Below the pieces are notes generated by a model that saw nothing but the letters and a program-made list of their open reading frames with translations, did no database searches and was not told the origin of the DNA. The position numbers and the translations under genes are program-made. Positions 27,845-38,805 of a stretch of 64,000 nucleotides of DNA are shown piece after piece (position 1 is the first letter of the stretch; each line of letters begins with the position of its first letter). Origin of the DNA: Cacajao melanocephalus (Eukaryota > Chordata > Mammalia > Primates > Pitheciidae); NCBI GenBank assembly GCA_963573385.1, contig CAUYLG010044636.1, forward strand, positions 42,081 through 106,080, read 5' to 3'.

Positions 27845-28194
27845 AATACATTGATTAACTAATTGCAATGACAAACACACCAAACCTTTAATGTAATCCT
27901 TTTCAAAACATTGAGACTTAAACAGCAGCAGTTAAATCAAATTATGCTCTTGAAGCATCCTGGGTCATTTACTAGAGGAGTCTGAGTCAATTTTACAGTT
28001 CTCTAGGTTGTACTGAGTACTCAGAAAAGGAAACTAATGAGCAGATCCTTTAATTATTTTTTTAAATGCTTCTGGAAACACAAAGAAATATGAAAGACTG
28101 TAATTTAAATCTACTATGTGTACTCAGTAATTCTTCTCAAACTCGCAGAGTGGGTAGATGTAGCAGGCCCTTTTTCTATATTAAAAATTTTACT

Positions 28195-28516
<322 letters not shown>

Positions 28517-28640
28517 TCATCTTAAAACTAAAAACCAAAGGTAATAATTTTTAATTCCGCATCCAAAATATATTAAAACTATGCCTAAAGAATGAACACG
28601 CTCCAATTAGTAATGTTAAGGTCTGAGATCATTTTAGATC

Positions 28641-28663
28641 AATACAGTCCAAGTTCCCTCCAA
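28641..28663. repeat. 23-bp exact dispersed repeat, copy 2
   Basis: Second copy of the 23-bp segment at 27822-27844, in the same orientation and offset by 819 bp, with the Alu at 28195-28498 between them. Confidence 0.95.
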
Positions 28664-28854
28664 GTAGGAAATAAGATAATTTACTTGGCTTACAATGTAC
28701 TAGAACCAGTTTTATGAAGGAAATGTCTATTATATATTGATTTTGTCTCTTTAAAGCTTAGTATTCTAATTTGCTTTTGTTACTGGCTAAGGATACCAGG
28801 CTGAAGGCATCATTACCATCATTCTGAGAAAGCAAAATGACATCGAATTTAAAA

Positions 28855-29050
28855 GTATGAGATTTGGAGACAGGCAATGTTGGCTTATACACTATATCCA
28901 TAATTTACTAGTTGACAGCTTTCAAAAGGTCCTACTATACCTTAGTCTCTATTACATTGTCTAGAAAAGGAAGATCATAATAACATTTCATCAGGTATTT
29001 GTGAAGATTAAAATAGATAATTTATGTGATGGGCCTATAGTGTTTATTAT
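28855..29050 (+). mobile_element. MIR SINE, sense, diverged
   Basis: It follows MIR order: 'tatgagatttggagacaggc', a 'ccataatttactagttg' block, then 'tttgtgaagattaaaataga' and 'tatagtgtttattattat'. Confidence 0.6.
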
Positions 29051-29122
29051 TATGTTTTCTGACTAGCCAGTACTTTTTGAACACCTTTTCTTAGTTTGGG
29101 AAATTTCTTGTCTTATAGCCCC

Positions 29123-29205
29123 TCCTCCTGAAAGTATAAGCCAAGAACCCTAACCTAGGTACAGTCTACCTAGGTTAGGGTTCTTGGCTTATACTTTCAG
29201 GAGGA
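29123..29205. repeat. Perfect 39-bp inverted repeat with 5-nt loop
   Basis: The arm at 29123-29161 is the exact reverse complement of 29167-29205, with loop 'cagtc' at 29162-29166. Pairing ends abruptly at both outer edges. It is not MADE1, an Alu or any terminal-repeat element I know. Text resembling the right arm ('cttggcttatacttt' at 29183-29197) recurs downstream as 'cttggcttagactttt' at 29217-29232. This suggests the right arm is ancestral and the left arm an inverted copy of it. Confidence 0.97.
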
Positions 29206-29597
29206 AGGTCAAGGTACTTGGCTTAGACTTTTATGACCCAGCCTGACTCCCAAGGCAGATGCCCTTCCCAATGGGCATTCCCAGTTTGGGCAGTATAAGC
29301 TGATGCCTATACCCTGTAGCAGTGCCAATAGGATCTCAATGGAATGATCCAACAATATGCTTTCAGCTAAGATCACTTCATAAACTAATGTATTTTATTT
29401 CATTTTTTTCATTAACCTTATGTAACTAGCGTAATTTAATAAACACTTTTGGCAAGACTGTTGAAGTGGTTTTAATTATCAACAAGAAACTCTGATTGAA
29501 GCAATATCTATATTCAAGTATGACATAAAATATGTATCCAACAAATGATAGTTCCCCATCACTCCTCTTTACAGAGTCCACTATGTTAAAGAATGTT

Positions 29598-29800
29598 AGT
29601 TTGAGACCAGCCTGGCCAACATGATGAAACCCTGTCTCTACTAAAAATACAAAAATTAGCTGGGCATGGTGGCAGGTACCTATAATCCCAGCTACTCATG
29701 AGGCTGAGGCAGGAAAATAGCTTGAACTCGGGAGGCAGGGGGTTGCAGTGAGCCAAGACTGTGCCACTGCACTCCAGCCCCAACTCTGTCTGAAAAAAGA
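29598..29800 (+). mobile_element. 5'-truncated Alu, sense
   Basis: It starts inside the left arm at 'agtttgagaccagcctggcc' and continues through the linker and right arm. A deletion near the 3' end ('ccagccccaactctgtctga') removes part of the terminal region. AluS-like. Confidence 0.92.
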
Positions 29801-29904
29801 AGACTGTTAATAACAGTTAACCTTTTTTCAATACTTACTAGGATTCAGTGAGAAAACTAAAGCATACTTATTATGTTAATTTCCAAAGTTCAAATGGCTA
29901 ATAA

Positions 29905-30050
29905 ATGGTAGAACCCAGGTTGGACTATCATCATCATAAATAAAACCCATTTTATAGATAAGGAAATTGGAGTACAGAGAAGTGAATAACCTCACCATGT
30001 CACAGAGCTCATAAAGATAGCAGCCAGGATGTCATAATATACTACTATGC
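29905..30050 (-). mobile_element. MIR SINE, antisense
   Basis: 'ccattttatagataaggaaa', then 'agtacagagaagtgaataac', 'atgtcacagagctcataaag' and 'gccaggatgtc' is the reverse-complement MIR in order. Confidence 0.8.
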
Positions 30051-32753
30051 TTTCCTCTGATTTCAATCATATAGTAATAAGGCTTATTCTTTTAACATTA
30101 TTTACCAATTACAAAGACAATTCAAATCTAAAGTCCCACCCTAGTTACTGTGAATAAAATCCTATCTTTTTATCTTCAAGTTGTCTTCAAAATGAGTTCA
30201 GACTAGTGGCATACTTTATGCCTGAAGAGTAACTAAGTCATTATTTATTGATCGATCTTGATTTCCTATTAGCTTCCGCTCTGGAACTAAAAACTCTAAA
30301 TTATATAGTCAATAATCTCATAGAGTTCATTACAGTTATGGAGTTGGGACATCAATTCCTGATTTTGGTACTTTTGTTGGTTAGCTATCTATATAACACC
30401 AAATAAATGAAAACAGCATTATCTATGAAAGGCCATTCATTACTGAAAGCTGTAATTCTCTCTATTATATACCAACTCCATTCAAGTTGTTAAATGTGGC
30501 TTTAGCATTTAGGTTACTTGAGGTAGCTGCTGTGGTTCTGATAGTAAAATAGTTAAAAAACTGTTATAACATATAGGAGACACTGAATAGGTATCAGTTG
30601 AATTTTTTACAAAATGAATACATATGATACCCATGCTTTGTACTGAATATTATGCTGAACAAAAATTAAATATTTTACTTTGTAGCTAGAAATGTTTTTA
30701 AAAACAAGAAAGGTAAGATTTTAGCTTTGCACATCCCAGGTTAGATGCCTGAAAGAATTTAGAACATTGCCTTCTCAATTTCTCCCTTTTGTGCTTGTCA
30801 CACTCCTGGAAATACAATAAACAGAAACATAAGACCCAGCAGCATAGAAGCAAAACTCTATTCACAGTGTTCCTGTTCACATTAGATCAGTAAACCACAA
30901 AACCTGAAAAAATACTCTTAATCTCATTTCAATCATAACCACCAAATTTGAACACTCTACAGGGAACTTTGGCCACTTGTAAACACTTTACACTCATTTG
31001 AGACATCAGACCTCTCTTTTAACATCTCCAATATATGTGTGACACAACAGTGCATACTGAATGCCAAATCCACAGGTTCAGAAAGAAGAAACTAGGCAAC
31101 ATTTGAGAAAGAAAAGTTAAACTCATTTTTTACTAAATCCATTTGATCATGTGTTATACTTTGCAACTGTTTTTTTGCTGTTGTTTGTTTTGTTTTAGTT
31201 TAAGAACAAAAGGAAGCACCAGAAACAGTAGCAAATCTCTTTGGATCGTGTTGGGACAACAGAAGCACGTAACTGAAAACCGGCAAATCAGGAGGGAGGG
31301 CATTTCAGGGTGTGGGTAGCAAGCCTATCATTGAGGGAATACAAAAGCTTCCAAGTCTCCTAATACAGTACAGCTTGAGGCCTGCTGTTTCTGGACCTAT
31401 AATAGCAGAAGCTGTTGAATCCTTAAAGTTAGAAGGCAAGCTTGCACACAAGTAGATTATACCATCATTGAGGTCTGATGCTAAAGGCAGAGAGATAGCA
31501 TGTGCACATAAACATTGCTGGGCCACAGCAAAGGCTGTTAGAAATAAAATCATATGGTAGTCACATGAAAATACTGACCAAAAAAAAAAGATCTGGCTTC
31601 CTTGGCTCTGCATGTAGATGATCCCCCCTCTGCTAATTACAATAAATGCCAAAAGATCTAACATCTTTCCTGCAAACCCACAAGAGAGATGTATAAGAAA
31701 ATACTCGTAGGATGCTTGCAAGACTGAATTTCCAAAGCAGTTTCAAAGGGAATTATAAGGAAGATGTTAGAACATCAGGGGAAATCAGTGCTGTATTGCA
31801 AAGGAAATGTTTAATTGTACAGAGATAGCTCTTTTTTTGTGCATGTGTTCCAACAGTAGATTCATAAAAACTTAAATGAACATACTTATAAGAGACAGCA
31901 TGTGAAAGAGCAGACTACCAACGTTTTGGTAGTATATCCCAGTGTTCCTCCGTCATTGGTAACTCGTTCTCAGTTTAAAAAAAAAAAAAAGTAATGTCCT
32001 GCTAATTCTCCTGTCTATCCTCCTCCCTCCTAATTGTTAAGTGAAACTCTCATTAACCAAAGTTAGTTATTATTTTGCTTAATTTGGTATTAAACCATTA
32101 GGAGTGATGAGAATTCCCATGGGAATTTCTCCTGCCAAAGAGACCTCTTCTTAACGAAGGTCAGTCTCCAATTGGTAGATGCCTTTCACTCTCCCAATGG
32201 CAGCCATTTCAGGAAGAACAAACGTTTTGTCAGCATTCCTTAAAATACACCTTGGAGGTGACTGCATGTTCTGATTAAGCCTAACACTAGCTGTGTTAGC
32301 TACTTTGGATTTGCACTCTGGAAATTTTTATAGCATTTTCATTACCAAAATATAGTAAGTACCAATATTTATAAAAGATTTTGAGCCTCACTAAAAAAAT
32401 GAGGTGAGGTAGCATCTTTTTATCACCATATGAAATGTATTTTTGTAAAATACATTGAAATTAAATTTTTAATTACTAGGATCAAATAAAAAATTCACTT
32501 GTCAAATAGTTTCTTTAAAAGATACTAGAAATAAAGTCTACAATATTGCATCTTCTCATTTCTTTTTTGAAAACTAATTTCAAGAAAAATATAAGCCTAT
32601 TATTATTCTAATTTATAACAACTTGACTCTATAAATATACATTTATTCAATACATTAAACATCTTAAAAATGCCCAACTCAAAATGATACATAAAATTTT
32701 ACAAAAGAGAACTGAACCTAGTTTAAGATATTTATTTCTAAGTAAGAGAAATT
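30051..32753. other. Unassigned sequence, no gene or named repeat
   Basis: The longest repeat-poor stretch of the middle third. I recognise no exon. A minus-strand open frame at 31305-31721 (about 138 codons) begins at TTG, not ATG, and its first in-frame ATG comes about 19 codons in. I do not call it a gene. The part around 31980-32330 is relatively rich in short palindromes and CCAAT-like words, but no specific site can be defended. Confidence 0.45.
32112..32127. repeat. 16-bp perfect palindrome
   Basis: 'aattcccatgggaatt' reads the same on both strands. It lies outside any recognised repeat. The function is unknown; it may be chance. Confidence 0.85.
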
Positions 32754-33062
32754 GACCAAGCATGGTGGCTCACACCTATAATCTCAGCACTTTAGGAGGC
32801 TAAGGCAGAAGGATTGCTTGAGCCCTGCAGTTCAAAATCAGCCTAAGCAACACGGCAAAATCTCATCTCTACCAAAAAAAAAAAAAAAGAAAAATAAATT
32901 AGATGGGCGTGGTGGCGCATGCCTATAGTCAGTCCCAGCTACTCAGGAGGCTAAGGCAGGAAGATTGACTAAGCCCAAAAGGTCAAGGCTGGAGTGAGCC
33001 ATGTTTGTGTGACTGCACTCCAGCATGGGCAATGAAGCTATTTAGAAAAAAGAGAGAGAGAA
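32754..33062 (+). mobile_element. AluJ SINE, sense
   Basis: An old, full-length Alu: 'gattgcttgagccctgcagt' in the left arm, an expanded A-rich middle linker (about 32872-32890), and a diverged right arm ending in a GA-rich tail. Confidence 0.92.
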
Positions 33063-33174
33063 ACCTTAAATCTCAAAAGGTGAAAAATTTTACATTCTAT
33101 CCTGAGCCAAGAGCTAGGATAATGATCATAGGTCTACTAAGTTATAGTTCTGGTCATCACTTCCTACACAAAGT

Positions 33175-33741
33175 TTGATGATTAATTTTGTGTGTTAACT
33201 TGACTGGCCATGGGGTGCCCAGATATTTGGACAAATATTCTGCTTATGTCTTTGGGGCTGTTTTGGTATGACATTAACATTTGAATCAGTAGACTAAGTA
33301 AAACAGGTTGCCCTCCCTAATGTGGCTAAGCCACATTCAATCAACTAAAGTCCTAACTAGAAAAAAAAAAGGCTGAACTTCCCCAGAACATCATGTAAAT
33401 AAGAGAGAATTCCTCTTGTCTCACTACTGGAGCTGGAACATTAGTCTCTTCCAGCTTTGACTCATACCAAAACACTGGTACTTCATGGGTCCTGAGCCTT
33501 CTGGCTTTCCAACTGAAACTTACACTATCAGCTCTTCTCGTTCTCAGGCTCCAGACTTCAGACTTGGATTTGAACTACACATTGGCCCTCCTGGATTCCC
33601 TTATCTCTTGTTAACTGCAGATCTTGGGACTTCTCAGCCTCCATAATTGTGTGCACCAGTTGCTTCTAATAAATAAAACAAATACATATACACACACACA
33701 CCCTATTGGTTCTCTTTCTCTAGAGTATCCTGACTAATACA
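33175..33741 (+). mobile_element. LTR-like interspersed repeat, sense, family unresolved
   Basis: It follows a common dispersed human repeat: 'tgtgttaacttgactggcca', 'ggggtgcccagatatttgga', 'cattaacatttgaatcagta', 'gattgccctccc'-like text, 'gggacttctcagcctccata', a polyA signal near 33669, a short CA run, and the end 'cctgactaatac'. The LTR-like 3' end and the position of the polyA signal suggest a solo LTR. I do not name the family. Confidence 0.6.
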
Positions 33742-33985
33742 CCAAGTTGCAAGCAAACAGTGTTGTGATGAGAGAAAAGAACTCACTAAACATGTAGATG
33801 ACCCAAATTTCCCTTTTCTGGATAACTCTGAGGAAGTTAATATTTATGAATAACAGAATAGACTCTACTTCCTAATGACTAGATTGAGATTAAACCTTTT
33901 TAAAAAAAAATATGTGTACAAGACAAAAACTTTTTTAATGGGTCAGTGGTTCAAAACCAGAATGAGTAACCTGTGCAAAACATGC

Positions 33986-34654
<669 letters not shown>

Positions 34655-34920
34655 CACAATTGAGAAAAAGATAAACTATTCAATAAAGAGTGTCGGCATA
34701 TGGGTGAGGGGGAGAATATGATGGACATCTTCATCTCACACCAAATATAAAATAAATTCCAGATAAGAGCTAAATATAAGGTAAAAACATAAAACTGACA
34801 GAAGAAAATATACAATATCATGTTATAGCCTTTTGGTCGACAAGGTCCCTTAGGCAAGATCTAAAACTCAGAAGTCATAAAGAAAAAGACTACTAGAAAA
34901 AACACTTACCCTCTATTATA
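34655..34920 (+). mobile_element. Old L1M ORF2 C-terminal fragment, sense
   Basis: It follows old-L1 ORF2 order: 'gataaactattcaataaaga', 'catcttcatctcacaccaaa', 'aaataaattccagataagag', 'acagaagaaaatat' and 'ctcagaagtcataaagaaaa'. No open frame remains. Confidence 0.65.
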
Positions 34921-36289
34921 AAAATAAGTCATAGTCTTCAGTCCCTACTCCCAATCCAGCTAATTAACACTGAAACCTTGCAGGAGATGCTATTGTTGGC
35001 AGTTCTAGCAAATCTCTCACTAATACAAGATTCAAGCAATCAGATTAAGCCCCACACAACTCTTCAGCTAGAGTTGCCTCTTGATTTGCTACTTGGTGCC
35101 TCAGGAACAACAGCTCAAGTATTTGAGGGGTCACAATTCATATAAGTTAGAGGGGTTATTTCTAAGAAAAAAAAATTACAACTATAAAATTAGGTATGTA
35201 ATTGAATATGTATTTAAAATAAAATGATAACATAAAATTTAAAATATACATAACACAAAAATTTTTTAATCCAGAAAAATAACATAGTATTTTTATTTTC
35301 TGACTATATATTTTCCATATCTTTGCTACCTACTCTTTGATCACATTTTTTGAAAATTGTATAATATTTTCTAGAATGGATAAAAGGTTAATCTTTCTTC
35401 TATAAAAATTGATGGAAATTGTGTGTTATTAATAGGTTCACAGAGGTTTCTTTTGAGCTTTCCAATAATGGGCACCAGAGCACATATTCTTATTCACTTT
35501 GGTCATGAGTCTGATGATTCTGGATAAAGTAAGAGTTTTCCTGGAAGCAATTCCTACATAGAAAGGCCTAACAATAACTTAACTATGTACAGAGGTGACT
35601 GAGAACTATATCTAGCCTACCAACTCCAGACTAACTGATGACCTGTCTCATTCTCACCTTACCCAGATCTCAAAACTACCCATAATAATTGCAAACCCAC
35701 TTTCCAAGGGAAGAAATGGGATCAAGGAAAAACTGAAATGGAAAAAGACAACAGTTTTAATTTCATATAGTTAAAATCTCTTACTTTGCAAATTTTACAA
35801 AAGAATATAACCCTATAAAAGCATTGCTAGGATCCCTCACAGAGCTGTGGAAAGTGCCCTGGCCACTGATGGGCCCTGAAACTTAAGTGTAATTAAATTA
35901 ACAGGAAAATTCATGTCGGGTTTCTTCCCATACAGAACATTGAGCAAGGAGATGGAAAAATGAGAGGCAAATAAGTGACAGAAGCAGTGATTTCAAGAAG
36001 TCCATAATCACAAGTCAGCACACATCCTGCTACTTCTGGGCAGGGGGACAGAGACATTGTTGGTGTGAAGTAGGGAAATAAATAGGATGAGAATCAAATG
36101 CTTTTGGATATATCACTCAGAGTAGGAGTCATATGAGGATTGAATATACAACATCACACTGCAGACATACATGAGACATACATGCAGGATGTTTATTGTA
36201 AGGGTTCTCAAGAGGAAGGAAGGAGAGAGAAAGGAAAGCCTGGGACTGGCTAAATATATACACAATTTGTTTTAACTCTCACATCGATC
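34921..36289. other. Unassigned AT-rich sequence
   Basis: No gene recognised. A very AT-rich part runs over 35160-35420. A perfect 11-bp tandem pair (agacatacatg) lies at 36163-36184. Confidence 0.45.
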
Positions 36290-36420
36290 TTGGGTATTAT
36301 CATGCCCATTTCACAGATGGAACTGAACATCAGAGAAGTTATGTAACTTTCCCGAAGTGACAAGCTAGTAAGTACTAACCCTGATCCCCTGATTTTCTAC
36401 CTGTACTCACTGGCAGTAAG
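36290..36420 (-). mobile_element. MIR SINE, antisense
   Basis: 'gcccatttcacagatggaac', 'agagaagttatgtaactttc' and 'gacaagctagtaagtacta' follow the reverse-complement MIR order. Confidence 0.8.
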
Positions 36421-36482
36421 CCTCTTTCATGCACCCTAGATAGCAAATTCCAAAACATAGGGACTTTTTAATACAAAGGATA

Positions 36483-36853
36483 TGAAATGGTTTGGCTGAG
36501 TCCCCACCGAAATCTCATCTTGTAGTTCTCATTATCCCCATGTGTTGTGAGAAAATGTGGGGCTGGACCTAGTGGTAGGTAATTTAATCATGTTACCCTC
36601 ATGCTGTCCTCATGGCAGTGAGTTCTCATGAGATCTGATGGTTTTATAAGGGGATTTTCCCCAACTTCACTCATTCTTCTCTCTCCTACCACTTTGTGAA
36701 GAAGGACATGTTTGCTTCCCCTTCTGCCATGATTTTAAGTTTCTTGAGGCCTCCTCAGCCCTGTGGAAGTGTAAATCAATTAACCCTCATTCCTTTATAA
36801 ATTATCCCAGTCTCACGTATGTCCTTATAACAGCATGAGAAAAGATTAATACA
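36483..36853 (+). repeat. 5' LTR of the MaLR element
   Basis: It begins 'tgaaatggtttggctgagtc' and ends '..gattaataca'. It contains 'ccccatgtgttgtgag', 'ctcatgagatctgatggtt' and 'tttataaattatcccagtct'. It has about 371 bp, and a short deletion after 'aatcatg' is shared in part with its partner. Confidence 0.92.
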
Positions 36854-38429
36854 GTAAATTGGCACTGCTGATAGTGGGGTGCTTATATAAGATACCCAAA
36901 AATGTGGAAGCAACTTTGGAACTGGATAACATACAGATGGTGGGAATAGTTTGGAGGGCTCAGAAAAAGACAGGAAAATGTGGGAAAGTTTGGAACTTCC
37001 TAGAGACTTGGAGGGCTTAGAATACCGGAAGATATAGAAAGGTCTGGAACTTCTAGAGACCTGTTGAATGACTTTGACCAAAATGCTGATAGGGATATGA
37101 ACAATGAAGTCCAGGCTGAGGTGGTCTCAGATGGAGATGAGGAACTTCTTGTGAACTGAGTAAAGGTCACTCTTGCTATGAAAAGAGACTGATGTCATTT
37201 TGCCTCTGCCCTAGGGATCTGTGGAACTTTGCACTAGAGAGTGATGATTTAGGGTATCTGGCAGAAGAAATTTCTAAGCAGCAAAGCATTCAAGCAGTGA
37301 CAGAGCATAAAAGTTTGGAAAATCTGCAGCCTGACAATGCAGTAGAGAAGAAAAATCCATTTTCTGGGAAGAAATTCAAGCCAGCTACAGAAATTGGCAT
37401 AAGTAATGATAAGCTAAATACTAATCACCAAGACAATGAGAAAAATGTCTCCAGGGCATGTCAGAGTCCTTCATGACAGCCACTCCCATCACAGGCCCAG
37501 AGGCCTAGGAGGAAAAAATGGTTTCATGGGCTAGGCCCAGGACCCTCCTACATTGTACAGTCTTGGGACTTGGTGCCCTTCATCCCAGCCACTCCAGCCA
37601 TGGCTAAAAGGGGCCAAGGTTCAGCTCAGGCCATGGCTTCAGAGGATGCAAGCCCCAAGCCTTGGCAGCTTCCATGTAGTGTTGAGCCTCCAGGTGCACC
37701 AAAGTCAAGAATTGAGGTTTGGGAGCCTCTACCTAGACTTCAGAGGATGTATGGAAATGCCTAGATGTCCATGGAGAAGTCTGCTGCAGGAGTGGAGTTA
37801 TCATGGAGAACCTCTTCTAGGGCACTGTAAAAGAAAATGTGGGCTTAGAGCCCCAACACAGAGTCCTCACTGGGGCACTGCCTAGTGGAGCTGTGAAAGG
37901 AGGGCCAACATCCTCCATATCTCAGAATGGTACAGCCACCAACAGCTTGCACCATGCATCTGAAAAAGCTGCAGGCACTCAAAGCCAGCCACGTGGAAAG
38001 CTGTACCCTGCAAAGCCACAGGAGCAATGCTGCCGAAGGTGGGGGAGCCCACCTCTTGCATTAGCGTGAACTAGATAGGAGACATGGAGTCAAAGGACAT
38101 CAGTTTGGAACTTAAAGTTTTAATAACTGCCCTATTGAATTTCCAACTGGCATGAGGCCTGTAGCCCCTTCATTCTGGCCAATTTCTCTCATTTGAAATT
38201 GGTGTATTTATCCAATACCTGTACCCCCATTGTATACAGGAAGTAAATAACTTGCTTTTCATTTTACAGACTTATAGGAAGAAGGAAATTATCTTGTCTC
38301 AGATGAGACTTTGGACTCAGACTTTTGAGTTAATGCTGGAATGAGTTAAGACTTTCAGGGATTGTTGAAAGGGCATAATGGTGTTTTGAAATCTGAGGCC
38401 ATGAGATTTGGGAGGGACCAGGTGTGAAA
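36854..38429 (+). pseudogene. MaLR internal region (non-coding relic)
   Basis: This region corresponds to THE1-int. Broken frames at 37192-37476, 37553-37885 and 37839-38069 follow the decayed coding-like text of the family. No enzyme motif of a retrovirus (protease, reverse transcriptase, integrase) is visible, as is usual for MaLR. Stops and indels interrupt all frames. It includes the typical GC-richer middle part (37480-38060). Confidence 0.88.
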
Positions 38430-38805
38430 TGATACGGTTTGGCTGTGTCCTCACCTAAATCTCATCTCAAATTTTTGTTCCCATAATCCCCATGTGTTGT
38501 GGGAGGGACCTGGTGGGAAGTAATTTAATCATGGGGGCAGTTACCCTCATGATGTTCTTGTGATAGTGAGTGAGTTCTCATGAGATCTGATGGCTTAATC
38601 AGGGGATTTTCCCCACTTTCCTCATTCCTCTCTCTTCTGCAGCCTTGTGAAGAAGGACATGTTTGCTTCCCCTTCCACCATGATTGGCCTCCTGAGTGCT
38701 GTGGACTTGTGAGTCAATTGTGAGTCACCTCTTTTCTTTATAAATTACCCAGTCTCAGGTATATCCTTATAGCAGCAAAAAAAAAAAAAAAAATTGACTA
38801 ATACC
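38430..38805 (+). repeat. 3' LTR of the MaLR element
   Basis: It begins 'tgatacggtttggctgtgtc' and ends 'gactaatacc'. It is colinear with the 5' LTR but has independent substitutions and a 17-nt A-run at 38777-38793 that the 5' copy lacks. Confidence 0.92.

Larger units (their letters stand above)
36483..38805 (+). mobile_element. Complete MaLR (THE1/MST-type) LTR retrotransposon relic
   Basis: Two similar direct LTRs flank a ~1.6-kb internal region, giving a structurally complete non-autonomous MaLR element. MaLRs were moved by ERVL-type machinery and this copy encodes no protein. The internal region keeps the usual THE1 layout from 'gtggaagcaactttggaact' to 'atgagatttgggagggacca'. I see no clean 5-bp target duplication: the flanks are ggata (36478-36482) and gtatt (38806-38810). 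Complete copies are less common than solo LTRs. Confidence 0.92.

Noticed and set aside
29123..29205. Annotation of the palindrome as a microRNA gene
   Set aside because: A perfect 39-bp stem with a 5-nt loop is unlike typical imperfect pre-miRNA hairpins, and nothing in the sequence shows transcription or processing.
29123..29205. Annotation of the palindrome as MADE1 or another small inverted-repeat transposon
   Set aside because: The sequence does not match MADE1 and has no TA or other target duplication at its edges.
31305..31721. 138-codon minus-strand open frame outside recognised repeats
   Set aside because: It starts at TTG, not ATG; the first in-frame ATG is about 19 codons in. There is no recognisable domain, splice context or polyA signal. 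A frame of this length is plausible by chance in 64 kb.
36163..36184. Perfect 11-bp tandem pair
   Set aside because: Two copies of a short AT-rich word are common by slippage; no wider structure surrounds them.
37192..38069. Several overlapping plus-strand frames in a GC-richer patch
   Set aside because: They fall in the internal region of the MaLR element and are broken. They are family relics, not a host gene.
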